Below, piece after piece: positions 34,776-42,759 of a stretch of 64,000 nt of DNA. The notes below the pieces were generated by a model. The model was not told the DNA's origin. It ran no database searches and saw only the letters and a program-made list of their open reading frames with translations. A program made the translations under genes and the position numbers. The stretch comes from Bacillus sp. FSL H8-0547 (GTDB taxonomy: Bacteria; Bacillota; Bacilli; Bacillales; Bacillaceae). Numbering within the stretch: the stretch's first letter is position 1; every line of letters begins with the position of its first letter. The stretch lies in NCBI GenBank assembly GCA_038002745.1, contig JBBODD010000001.1, positions 2,418,001 through 2,482,000 on the forward strand, given 5' to 3'.

Positions 34776-34796
34776 TGAAAATGATTTTCAAAATCA
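34776..34796. promoter_or_regulatory. Fur box 2
   Basis: TGAAAATGATTTTCAAAATC, a second Fur-type repeat toward the divergent permease operon. Iron-loaded Fur should repress both directions. Confidence 0.78.
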
Positions 34797-34864
34797 CTTG
34801 ATTTTGTTACAATAACGGTAGAAAAAAATAATCCTGGGATGGTTTAACATCAAGAGGTATAAAT

Positions 34865-35869
34865 ATGTTATTACAATCTAATTTAATGAAATCCGGAGGA
34901 CTTGTTCTTGGAGTCATCCTTCTTATTGCAAGTGCCTGTGCAAGTGTTGTGCTCGGATATACCCAAACCTCCTGGCAGACCGCAATTGCTGCATTTACAG
35001 GCTTTGACGGATCAAATGAACATATTATCATTCAAAATGTGCGCCTTCCGAGAGCCTTGGTTGCTGCGGTTGTAGGGGCAAGTCTTGCTGTTGCAGGGGC
35101 ACTGATGCAGGCCCTTACGAAAAATCCGCTCGCATCTCCCGGGGTTTTCGGGATCAATGCAGGAGCCGGTTTTTTTGTAGTCATTGCTGTGTCCGTATTC
35201 GGCGTGACGTCTCTCCAGGCTTTCACATGGATTTCGTTTGCCGGAGCTGCAGTTGCAGCGTTTACAGTCTACTTTGCAGGCTCCTTCGGGCGTGAAGGTC
35301 TTACTCCGATGAAGCTCACACTTGCGGGTGCTGCAATGGCCGCCTTGTTTTCTTCTTTAACTCAGGGATTTCTTGTCAGCAATGAGGCTGCCCTTGATCA
35401 GGTGCTGTTCTGGCTTGCAGGGTCTGTTCAGGGAAGGAAGCTCGAGCTGCTCTACAGTGTGCTGCCTTATACAGCCGCCGCTTTTTTCATCTGCGTGTTT
35501 CTTGCGTCTAAAATCAACCTTCTGATGATGGGGGAAGATGTGGCGAAAGGTCTCGGACAGAAGACAGGAACGGTTAAACTGGTGACAGCTGCCGTTATTA
35601 TTCTGCTTGCAGGCGGTGCGGTTGCCATTGCAGGACCTGTAGGGTTTGTCGGAATCGTGATTCCTCATATAGCGCGTTACCTGGTTGGAAATGATCACCG
35701 CTGGATCTTGCCGTATTGCGCTGTACTTGGTGCAGTCCTGCTGCTGATAGCGGATATAGGAGCCAGATTTGCAGCGATGCCTGAAGAGGTTCCGGTCGGA
35801 GTGATGACGGCTCTTGTCGGAACGCCGTTTTTCATCTACATCGCACGCAGGGGGTTCCAAAAACAATGA
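34865..35869 (+). CDS. yfiZ: Siderophore ABC permease (FecCD family), YfiZ-like
   Basis: 334 aa, about nine helices. LPRALVAAVVGASLAVAGALMQ and NPLASPGVFGINAGAG are FecCD signatures, and GFVGIVIPHIARYLVG is the ATPase-coupling loop. Pairs with the next gene. AAGAGGT before ATG. Its TGA overlaps the next ATG. Confidence 0.92.
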   Translation: MLLQSNLMKSGGLVLGVILLIASACASVVLGYTQTSWQTAIAAFTGFDGSNEHIIIQNVRLPRALVAAVVGASLAVAGALMQALTKNPLASPGVFGINAGAGFFVVIAVSVFGVTSLQAFTWISFAGAAVAAFTVYFAGSFGREGLTPMKLTLAGAAMAALFSSLTQGFLVSNEAALDQVLFWLAGSVQGRKLELLYSVLPYTAAAFFICVFLASKINLLMMGEDVAKGLGQKTGTVKLVTAAVIILLAGGAVAIAGPVGFVGIVIPHIARYLVGNDHRWILPYCAVLGAVLLLIADIGARFAAMPEEVPVGVMTALVGTPFFIYIARRGFQKQ

Positions 35870-36921
35870 AAAGCTATCAATCTTTCAGAATCGGCAAAGG
35901 AGTTATCTCGTTTCTTATTGATAAAAAGGCACTAGCTGTCTTTTTAATCCTTCTTGCCGTGACGTCTTTTACGTTTTTGTTCAGTACGGGAATGGGAGAT
36001 ATGCGGATTAATCCGCTGCAGGTGTTAAAGACGCTTGCCGGATACGGAACGGAAATGGATGAGCTCGTCATAAATTCGTTCAGGCTGCCGCGAATTCTAA
36101 TTGCGCTGATGGTCGGCATATCTCTCGCCATAGCAGGGGGAATTCTGCAGGGCATTATCCGCAACCCGCTCGCATCCCCTGATATTATCGGGATTACAGG
36201 CGGAGCATCTGTCGCGATTGTCCTTTTCCTGGTGCTTTTCAGTGATAAAAACAATTCGCTGACCGTTCCAATTCAGTGGATGCCGGTTGCTGCCTTTATC
36301 GGCGCAACGGTTATTGCTTTGCTTGTATATCTTTTATCCTGGAGGGGCGGTTCATCATCGATCAGACTGGTTCTGGTCGGAATTGGTCTTTCTATGCTTG
36401 CTCAGTCACTTACAACCCTGCTGCTGATCAAAGGTCCGATTTACAGAGCAGCGCAGGCTAATATATGGATTACCGGGACGGTGTACTCTGCAACGTGGGA
36501 ACAGGTGAAAGTGATGGTGCCTGTTACCATAGTGCTCGTGATCATCAGCTTTATTTTTGTCCGGAACGTCAACATTCAGGAGCTTGGGGATGAGCTTGCA
36601 GCCGGTGTTGGCAGCTCAGTGCAGAAAAACAGGTTCATTCTTCTGCTGATTGCAACAGCCCTGACAGGAAGCGCAGTGGCATTTGCCGGAGGCATTGGGT
36701 TTGTGGGGCTGATCGCGCCGCATATTGCAAGAAGGCTTGTCGGATCTTCCTTTGGAGCCCTGCTTCCTGTATCAGCTCTAATAGGCGCTGTTCTTGTAAT
36801 GGCAGCAGATCTCATCGGAAGAACCCTGTTCGCCCCGCTCGAAATTCCTGCGGGCGTTTTTACAGCAGCAATCGGAGCTCCGTACTTTATTTATCTGCTT
36901 TACAGAAGCAGAAACAATTAA
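35866..36921 (+). CDS. yfhA: Siderophore ABC permease (FecCD family), YfhA-like
   Basis: 351 aa partner permease with the same motifs: [53 protein letters not shown]. Starts with ATG inside the stop of the previous gene, so coupled translation. In B. subtilis yfiYZ-yfhA uses the ATPase YusV, which is the next gene here. Confidence 0.92.
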   Translation: MKSYQSFRIGKGVISFLIDKKALAVFLILLAVTSFTFLFSTGMGDMRINPLQVLKTLAGYGTEMDELVINSFRLPRILIALMVGISLAIAGGILQGIIRNPLASPDIIGITGGASVAIVLFLVLFSDKNNSLTVPIQWMPVAAFIGATVIALLVYLLSWRGGSSSIRLVLVGIGLSMLAQSLTTLLLIKGPIYRAAQANIWITGTVYSATWEQVKVMVPVTIVLVIISFIFVRNVNIQELGDELAAGVGSSVQKNRFILLLIATALTGSAVAFAGGIGFVGLIAPHIARRLVGSSFGALLPVSALIGAVLVMAADLIGRTLFAPLEIPAGVFTAAIGAPYFIYLLYRSRNN

Positions 36922-36955
36922 ACCCATTCTTATGCGAAAGGGAGCTGAGGCTACT

Positions 36956-37768
36956 ATGACAGCTATTCAAACGAAGTCGCTCACATTATCATACGGGGAT
37001 ACAACGATCATCAATGAACTTGACCTCACGATTCCAAAAGGAGAAATTTCCGTCTTTATAGGCAGCAACGGCTGCGGGAAATCGACTCTTCTGCGTTCCA
37101 TTGCGAGATTGCTGAAGCCTGAAAAAGGGGCTGTTCTTCTGGAGGGAGAGGCTATTGCGAAGCTTCCGACAAAAGAAGTGGCCAAAAAGCTTGCCATTTT
37201 GCCGCAGGGTCCGGCTGCTCCTGAAGGGCTGACTGTTCTGCAGCTTGTGAAGCAGGGCCGCTATCCTTATCAGAACTGGCTGAAACAGTGGACTGAAAAG
37301 GACGAAAAAGCGGTGATGGACGCACTTGCATCTACTGGAATGCTTGAATTTGCCGAACGTCCGGTTGATTCTCTGTCAGGCGGCCAGCGTCAGCGCGCCT
37401 GGATTGCGATGACTCTTGCTCAGGACACGGATATCATTCTGCTCGATGAGCCTACGACCTATCTTGATATGACCCATCAGATTGAGATTCTTGATCTGCT
37501 GTTTGAGCTGAATGAAAAAGAAAATAGAACGATTGTCATGGTACTTCATGATCTCAATCTTGCCTGCCGCTACGCCCATCATATTGTGGCGATCAAAGAT
37601 AAGAAAATCTATGCAGAAGGCCGTCCGGAGCATGTGATTAACTGCAATCTTGTAAAAGATGTTTTCCAGATGAACTGCGAAGTCACGATGGATCCGCTTT
37701 TTGGAACACCGCTGTGCATTCCACACGGCAGAGGACGATGCATCATAAAAGAGGCTGCCATTTCATGA
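36956..37768 (+). CDS. yusV: Siderophore ABC transporter ATPase (YusV-like)
   Basis: 270 aa. Walker [10 protein letters not shown], signature [10 protein letters not shown], Walker [14 protein letters not shown] and H-loop [11 protein letters not shown]-loop [13 protein letters not shown]. Powers YfiZ/YfhA uptake. ATG 36956 follows AAGGGAG. Its stop overlaps the next start (ATGA). Confidence 0.93.
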   Translation: MTAIQTKSLTLSYGDTTIINELDLTIPKGEISVFIGSNGCGKSTLLRSIARLLKPEKGAVLLEGEAIAKLPTKEVAKKLAILPQGPAAPEGLTVLQLVKQGRYPYQNWLKQWTEKDEKAVMDALASTGMLEFAERPVDSLSGGQRQRAWIAMTLAQDTDIILLDEPTTYLDMTHQIEILDLLFELNEKENRTIVMVLHDLNLACRYAHHIVAIKDKKIYAEGRPEHVINCNLVKDVFQMNCEVTMDPLFGTPLCIPHGRGRCIIKEAAIS

Positions 37769-38508
37769 CCGTTTTTCTAAGTGAAGAGGAGCTTCAGGAC
37801 CTGTCCAGGTTTCGGCTTGGGTCAGACAGAAGCGGGTCGGATCTGTCTGTTGAATCAGCCGGTTTGTTTGAACCTGCAGCTCTGCTTTCTTATTTAGAGG
37901 CAGTTAAGCCTAAAATCCATTCTGACAGACTAAATGTGACAGGGTCCCTGTTTGTGAAAAGGTATGCCTTTCTTGCAGCACTTACGCTTTACTCAATGAC
38001 CGTCTTTGAGAAGGGTCTCAATACAGATCCCGAAAATATGAGCCTGGAATCAGATGATGAAGACCCGCTATGGCTGCCGTCTTTTTATTTCCGGAAGCTT
38101 GAGTGCTCCGTGCCGGGTGAGAAAAGGGATGAGTGGAGGGACGAAGTTCTCCGCAGTCTTTTCAAAAACCATTTGAGCAGGCTTGTCCTGACGGTTTCTA
38201 AAGAAGCAAGAATTTCTAAAATGATTCTGTGGGAAAACGTCGGCCTTTATATTGTCTGGATGTATGAAACCCTCCTTGCAAACAAGCCTGAGTGTGTTAC
38301 GATAGAACAAATACAGGAAGATTATGAGTATGTGGTAAGGAAGGCGGACGGCTCTTTGTTCGGCGAAGGATTGAAAAATCCGTTTCATCCGCTATTCAGA
38401 GAAAAGCAGTCAGGTGGAGCGACGATCAGGCAAACCTGCTGTCTGTATTATTTAACATCTGAAAAAAGAGACCGGTGCAGTACATGCCCGAAACATTGCC
38501 TTACATAA
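37765..38508 (+). CDS. FhuF-like siderophore-iron reductase
   Basis: 247 aa. The C-terminal [17 protein letters not shown] gives the C-C-x11-C-x2-C cluster site of FhuF-type [2Fe-2S] proteins, followed by PKHC. The N-terminal part is family-like but divergent. FhuF proteins reduce ferric siderophores in the cytosol to release iron, which fits the position as last gene of the uptake operon. ATG overlaps the ATPase stop; the frame further upstream lies inside that gene. Confidence 0.85.
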   Translation: MTVFLSEEELQDLSRFRLGSDRSGSDLSVESAGLFEPAALLSYLEAVKPKIHSDRLNVTGSLFVKRYAFLAALTLYSMTVFEKGLNTDPENMSLESDDEDPLWLPSFYFRKLECSVPGEKRDEWRDEVLRSLFKNHLSRLVLTVSKEARISKMILWENVGLYIVWMYETLLANKPECVTIEQIQEDYEYVVRKADGSLFGEGLKNPFHPLFREKQSGGATIRQTCCLYYLTSEKRDRCSTCPKHCLT

Positions 38509-38521
38509 TGGAGGAATTTTT

Positions 38522-38785
38522 GTGCAGAACAAGTTGAATGCTCCGCTTGACGGATTACTTGAAAAATACACAGAGCTACTCCTCGGGGAAGCAACTCCTG
38601 AACTGAAGGAAAAAGTGAAAATGTGGGTGCTCTATTCTCACATTGCAAAATCAATGCCGCCCCTAGTCAAGCATTGGAACGAAACGTATCCGGAAGAGAA
38701 GGAAATGGTGAAAGAACTGATTGCTGAAATAAAACAGCTGAATGAACAGCACCGCATGTCCCAGACGAATAAAAAACGCACCTAA
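38522..38785 (+). CDS. yusU: DUF2573-family protein (YusU-like)
   Basis: 87 aa small helical protein with GLLEKYTELLLGEATPE and KMWVLYSHIAKSMPPLVKHW, as in B. subtilis YusU, which also neighbours yusV. Function unknown. GTG start, GGAGG upstream, 13 bases after the FhuF-like gene. Confidence 0.8.
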   Translation: MQNKLNAPLDGLLEKYTELLLGEATPELKEKVKMWVLYSHIAKSMPPLVKHWNETYPEEKEMVKELIAEIKQLNEQHRMSQTNKKRT

Positions 38786-38820
38786 TCTCAGAGATACTAA
38801 AAGAACTCTGGGATTTTTTA
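38784..38820 (+). terminator. Siderophore operon terminator
   Basis: AATCTCAGAG / CTCTGGGATT imperfect hairpin with T-run. Confidence 0.7.
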
Positions 38821-38822
38821 TT

Positions 38823-39038
38823 TTAAGGCTGTCCCGATGCTTTTTTTGAAAAGACATAAAGAACTGGTGCACAAAGAAAAAAAGGAATAACTGAACCTGT
38901 AACCGTTTTCACTCCTCCAGCCTGATCGTACACCGTTTTTTGCCACTGAAGCCAGGAAATGTCGAATACATAGCCGCATGCATAAAGAATGCCGACTAAA
39001 GAAAAATAGATGATTAAAGCGGAAGCAATACTTCTCAT
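38823..39038 (-). CDS. Small two-helix membrane protein
   Basis: 71 aa from ATG 39038: helices SIASALIIYFSLVGILYACGYV and VTGSVIPFFLCAPVLYVF with a lysine tail. The long frame to 39167 lacks a site; GGAGG lies 11 bases before ATG 39038. No family recognised. Confidence 0.6.
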   Translation of the reverse strand: MRSIASALIIYFSLVGILYACGYVFDISWLQWQKTVYDQAGGVKTVTGSVIPFFLCAPVLYVFSKKASGQP

Positions 39039-39148
39039 TAACCTAACAACCTCCATATTTTCCCTGTTTTCTGTCATTATAAGGTATAGTTTAAAAGAGT
39101 AAAAGAATTTTAATGGAAAATCACATCCCAAAACGGAGGATAAACGAA

Positions 39149-39697
39149 ATGAAGCAGCAAAAAACAATTATTCGCCCTATTGAAAGCAGAGATCTTATTC
39201 ACCTTTGGGAAATAAAATACAGTGACGAACACCCTGAATGGAAAAAATGGGACGCCCCTTATTTTGAACATAAAAGTTTGACTCTGGCCGATTTTCTCTC
39301 TCAAAAAGAAAGCATTGTCGGACTGGATGACTACTGGGCCATTACCGTGGATGAAAAAGTAATTGGAACCGTCAGCTATTACTGGGAACATGAGCCGTCC
39401 ATGTGGCTGGAAATGGGCATCGGCATCTATGATCCCGCTTATTGGAACGGAGGATACGGTACGGAAGCTTTTCGAATGTGGATTGATCATTTGTTTGAAT
39501 CCCTGCCGATTGTCAGAGCGGGATACACAACCTGGTCAGGCAATACCAGAATGATGAAGGTTGGAGAAAAGCTTGGAATGACCGTTGAGGGAAGGATGAG
39601 AAAATGCAGGGTAGTGGAGGGTAAATACTACGATTCAGTCAGAGTTGGGATTTTAAGAGAAGAATGGGAAGCTCTTTCTGCAAAAAGACAGGTTTAA
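39149..39697 (+). CDS. GNAT-family N-acetyltransferase
   Basis: 182 aa. RPIESRDLIHLWEI start, GTVSYYWEH strand, MGIGIYDPAYWNGGYGTEAFRMWIDHLF acetyl-CoA loop (in pieces: GIGIYDPAYWNGGYGTEA) and NTRMMKVGEKLGMTVEGRMRK, the pattern of RimJ/RimL-type enzymes. Substrate unknown. ACGGAGG precedes ATG 39149. Confidence 0.85.
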   Translation: MKQQKTIIRPIESRDLIHLWEIKYSDEHPEWKKWDAPYFEHKSLTLADFLSQKESIVGLDDYWAITVDEKVIGTVSYYWEHEPSMWLEMGIGIYDPAYWNGGYGTEAFRMWIDHLFESLPIVRAGYTTWSGNTRMMKVGEKLGMTVEGRMRKCRVVEGKYYDSVRVGILREEWEALSAKRQV

Positions 39698-39762
39698 AAT
39701 CAGGTTCAAACTTACTATGTGAGGGTATAGACCACTAACATAGATTAGGAGAGTGAAACTTG

Positions 39763-40479
39763 ATGGACCAGTCTAAGCCGGTTATCGGCATTACAAGTTC
39801 AGTAGTGGACCATGGGGACATTCCAAGTGTCCATGTTCACCAAAAATACATCAGTTCGGTCATACAGGGAGGCGGCATCCCTGTCGTTATCCCTTTAGTG
39901 GACGACGAAGCTGCAAAAACCCTTGTTTCGAAGTGTGATGGTTTTATATTAAGCGGTGGAGAGGACGTTGATCCCCACTCATACGGGGAAGACCCTGATC
40001 CGATGCTCAGGAAAACAAACGGAGCGCGGGATCAAATGGAGCTTTCTGTCGTGAAATATGCAGAGGAAAGCAAAAAACCCGTGCTTGGAATCTGCAGAGG
40101 GATCGCTATGCTGAACGCTGCACTTGGCGGGACAGTCATGCAGGATATTGAAAGCCAGTATGACGACCCGATTAAACATTATCAAACAGCAGACAGACCA
40201 GACCCTACTCATATGGTCGAAGTATCAGAAGGAAGTGAGCTTGCAAGGATTTTCGGAACGGATTCTGTAAGAGTAAACAGCATGCATCACCAGGCTGTAG
40301 GCAGACTTGCAGATACGCTGTCTGCAACTGCGACCGCTCCGGACGGAATTGTAGAAGGACTTGAGGGAACTTATGAGGACTGGTATGTATTAGCTGTTCA
40401 GTGGCATCCAGAAGAAATGGCAGCTGAAGATGAAGCCATGCATAAGCTTTTTAAAACATTTATTGAGAAGTGCAGATAA
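39763..40479 (+). CDS. Class I glutamine amidotransferase-like hydrolase (peptidase C26, PuuD-like)
   Basis: 238 aa. Cys nucleophile in GICRGIAMLNAALGG, and the catalytic His-Glu in VQWHPEEM; GGEDVDPHSYGE is typical of gamma-glutamyl-GABA hydrolase relatives. Probably hydrolyses a gamma-glutamyl compound in the cytosol. AGGAGAG before ATG 39763. Ends at a terminator. Confidence 0.87.
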   Translation: MDQSKPVIGITSSVVDHGDIPSVHVHQKYISSVIQGGGIPVVIPLVDDEAAKTLVSKCDGFILSGGEDVDPHSYGEDPDPMLRKTNGARDQMELSVVKYAEESKKPVLGICRGIAMLNAALGGTVMQDIESQYDDPIKHYQTADRPDPTHMVEVSEGSELARIFGTDSVRVNSMHHQAVGRLADTLSATATAPDGIVEGLEGTYEDWYVLAVQWHPEEMAAEDEAMHKLFKTFIEKCR

Positions 40480-40506
40480 AAAAAGCAGCCGACGGCTGCT
40501 TTTTTC
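40478..40506. terminator. Bidirectional terminator
   Basis: AAAAGCAGCC-GAC-GGCTGCTTTT hairpin with T-run; A-run on the other strand for the spore coat-like gene. Confidence 0.88.
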
Positions 40507-40512
40507 TTGTAT

Positions 40513-40851
40513 TTACTGAATATACGGAGACTGCTGCTGCAAATAGCCTGCAAACTGCTGATGAGACTGCTGGACTTTAGTTGTGTCGGCAGCTTCAAGT
40601 TTGTACCATCCGTACTTATACATCATGTTGTAAAGCTCGCGCTGACAATTTTGTGTTTCATTAAAGATCCCCTGAATATCCTGATAAAGAGCATCGTTGC
40701 TCATTTCATTCATAGCAGTGGAATAAGAGTCAGTCATGTACTTTTCAGTTGCAAGCAGTTCGTTAATAAAGTCCCTGTCGTTCATCTGCGGGGTTTTGGG
40801 AACTTGTGTTTCAGGATTTCCGATTTTATTTTGATTTTGACTGTTGTTCAT
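40513..40851 (-). CDS. yusN: CotF-like spore coat protein (YusN-like)
   Basis: 112 aa helical protein with NDRDFINELLATEKYMTDSYSTAMNE and ELYNMMYKYGWYKLEA, the CotF family pattern, as in B. subtilis YusN that neighbours yusM. Probably part of the spore coat or its assembly. AGGAGGG before the ATG. Confidence 0.82.
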   Translation of the reverse strand: MNNSQNQNKIGNPETQVPKTPQMNDRDFINELLATEKYMTDSYSTAMNEMSNDALYQDIQGIFNETQNCQRELYNMMYKYGWYKLEAADTTKVQQSHQQFAGYLQQQSPYIQ

Positions 40852-40863
40852 GCTGCAACCCTC

Positions 40864-41133
40864 CTATTGAAGCTGTGTTGAACTTGCTTCCTGATTTGGA
40901 TTTAAGTGATTAAGAATGGCCGTATAATGCTTTTCATGCATCTTTCCGGTCTTTTCAAGCTCTGCTTTAATTTGCTGGTCGCTGCAGTGAGAAGCGAAAA
41001 AATGGGCTTTTTTCATGGCGAGCAAATTCCATGAAAGCATATCGGTTAAGTAAAGGTGATCTTTTGTTGTGATCATGGCAGGCGGCTGCTGCATCATGCC
41101 TTGCTGCTGGCCTGTGTTCTGCTGTTGTTGCAT
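40864..41133 (-). CDS. Small spore coat-like protein, CotF relative
   Basis: 89 aa with a Gln-rich start (MQQQQNTGQQQGMMQQPP), then TTKDHLYLTDMLSWNLLAMKKAHFFAS and KMHEKHYTAILNHL, resembling the coiled CotF family. Lies 12 bases upstream of the yusN-like gene in one transcript; GGAGG precedes the ATG. Expected to be sporulation-linked; inference. Confidence 0.72.
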   Translation of the reverse strand: MQQQQNTGQQQGMMQQPPAMITTKDHLYLTDMLSWNLLAMKKAHFFASHCSDQQIKAELEKTGKMHEKHYTAILNHLNPNQEASSTQLQ

Positions 41134-41234
41134 GGAAAAACCTCCTTGGACATTTTCTTCCTTATCGTTCCTCAGGCTTCTGATTTTATACAGGTTTACC
41201 TATGTAAGAATTTATATCGGAAGGGGTATGCCGG

Positions 41235-42149
41235 TTGGAGTTTTTATTCCGTCATTTTTTCCTGTTTTTATCAAAAAACAAATGGCTGACGAAGGCCGCA
41301 AAGCGCTACGGCCCGAGATTCGGCGCATCGCGTTTTGTTGCCGGAGAAACGATCGGGCAGGCTGCACAAGTTATAAAAGAGCTCAATCAAAAAAAACTGG
41401 ATGTGACCATTGATTATCTTGGGGAGTTTGTTGATAACGAAATTGAGGCAAATGAAATGGCTGAGCAGTCCATAAAGGCTGTTGAAACAATTGCGGGAGA
41501 ACAGCTTCATTCCCAGCTGTCACTGAAGTTAACGTCAATGGGCCTGGATCTTTCTGATGAAATTGTTTATCGGAATATGAAAAGAATTATGGAAGCCGCC
41601 AAACAGCATGGAGTCTTTGTCACCATCGATATGGAAGACTATGCAAGGTGCGGGAAGACACTTGAATTATTCAAAGAGCTTAAGAAGGAATATGATCTGG
41701 GTACTGTGATTCAGGCTTATTTATACAGATCAGCGAAAGACCTGGAGGACCTGAGCGCTTATCATCCGAACCTGCGATTAGTAAAAGGAGCTTACAGGGA
41801 ATCGCCGCAAGTCGCCTTTCCAAAAAAGAAAGATACGGATGAAAACTTCAAAAAGCTCATAAAAATGCATATGCAAAACGGTCACTATACGGCTGTTGCC
41901 ACACATGATGATGCCATCATTGAATTTACAAAGCAATTTGTAAAAGAAAACAGAATTCCGAGTAATCAATTTGAGTTTCAGATGCTGTACGGGATCCGCC
42001 CCGAGCGCCAGGCTGAACTTGCAGAAGAGGGCTATAAAATGAGGGTCTATGTCCCGTACGGCACAGACTGGTACGGCTACTTTATGAGGCGGCTGGCAGA
42101 AAGGCCTGCAAACGCATTATTTGTGCTGAAGGGTATCTTTAAAAAATAG
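41235..42149 (+). CDS. yusM: Proline dehydrogenase (YusM-like)
   Basis: FAD enzyme oxidising proline to pyrroline-5-carboxylate (304 aa). Barrel motifs are SLKLTSMGLDLSDE, VTIDMEDYARC, LGTVIQAYLYRSAKD, LRLVKGAYRES, ATHDDAI, FEFQMLYGIRPE and RVYVPYGTDWYGYFMRRLAERP, all PutA/FadM-type. In B. subtilis yusM is just upstream of fadN as here. TTG start with AAGGGG at 8 bases. It has its own transcript end (strong hairpin). Confidence 0.92.
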   Translation: MEFLFRHFFLFLSKNKWLTKAAKRYGPRFGASRFVAGETIGQAAQVIKELNQKKLDVTIDYLGEFVDNEIEANEMAEQSIKAVETIAGEQLHSQLSLKLTSMGLDLSDEIVYRNMKRIMEAAKQHGVFVTIDMEDYARCGKTLELFKELKKEYDLGTVIQAYLYRSAKDLEDLSAYHPNLRLVKGAYRESPQVAFPKKKDTDENFKKLIKMHMQNGHYTAVATHDDAIIEFTKQFVKENRIPSNQFEFQMLYGIRPERQAELAEEGYKMRVYVPYGTDWYGYFMRRLAERPANALFVLKGIFKK

Positions 42150-42193
42150 GGGTCAGTTCCGCCGTGCTTTAAAGGACGGCGGGACTGACCCTC
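42150..42193 (+). terminator. Long stable hairpin after yusM
   Basis: GGGTCAGT-T-CCGCCGT / ACGGCGG-G-ACTGACCC with a 10-base loop; no T-run follows, so it may block exonucleases rather than terminate. Confidence 0.55.
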
Positions 42194-42361
42194 ATTCGGC
42201 TAAAAACAGATCGAAGCAGAAAAGGGGGCCTTTGCTGAAGTGCTGAAAATGTTTATTTTTCGCATATCCCTTTTTCATTAATCCAATATGTAAAAAAACA
42301 TGTAAAGAGAGTTCAAGCCGAATAAAGCTGATTTGATTCAAATCAGCTTTACCCTGAGACC

Positions 42362-42511
42362 CTATTCCTGTCCCATATTCTTTTTCTTATATTGCTGGTT
42401 TGTGCTTGAGCGTTTCCCTCCGCCGGCCATTTCGTTTGTCGGCCCGGAGCTTCCCTTTACACTTGCAGCGCTAATCCCTGCATTCGATGGATCTTTCTTC
42501 AGTCTTGCCAT
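42362..42511 (-). CDS. yuzL: YuzL-family small protein
   Basis: 49 aa, MARLKKDPSNAGISAASVKG-like start, glycine/serine-rich and basic tail. Resembles the small Bacillus YuzL proteins of unknown function, in the same location near fadN. GGAGGTGAT precedes the ATG. Confidence 0.72.
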   Translation of the reverse strand: MARLKKDPSNAGISAASVKGSSGPTNEMAGGGKRSSTNQQYKKKNMGQE

Positions 42512-42644
42512 GATTGATCACCTCCCCGGTTATATTTTTCCCGGGCTCCATTTTTTCATGTAATCAGAGCTGCCCTTATTTATGTCAAATCAATGGGACA
42601 AATCGTTTTTTTAAAAATTAATATGTGAATTTTTCGTAAATGTG

Positions 42645-42673
42645 TTGAACAAATTTTCTAAATCTTTTATATT
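42645..42673 (+). promoter_or_regulatory. Sigma-A promoter of the fadNAE operon
   Basis: TTGAAC (42645-42650), 17-base spacer, TATATT (42668-42673). Confidence 0.7.
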
Positions 42674-42718
42674 AATAGATAGAGGGAAGATTTCCCGGAT
42701 ATTTTTTTCATCAAAAAA

Positions 42719-42736
42719 TGAATGAGCATTCATTCA
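42719..42736. promoter_or_regulatory. FadR (TetR-type) operator
   Basis: TGAATGAGCATTCATTCA matches the Bacillus FadR consensus TGAATGAMTANTCATTCA except for one or two central bases, downstream of the promoter and ahead of fadN. Long-chain acyl-CoA relieves repression. Confidence 0.85.
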
Positions 42737-42759
42737 AAGCGACTAAAGGGGGAGCATTC

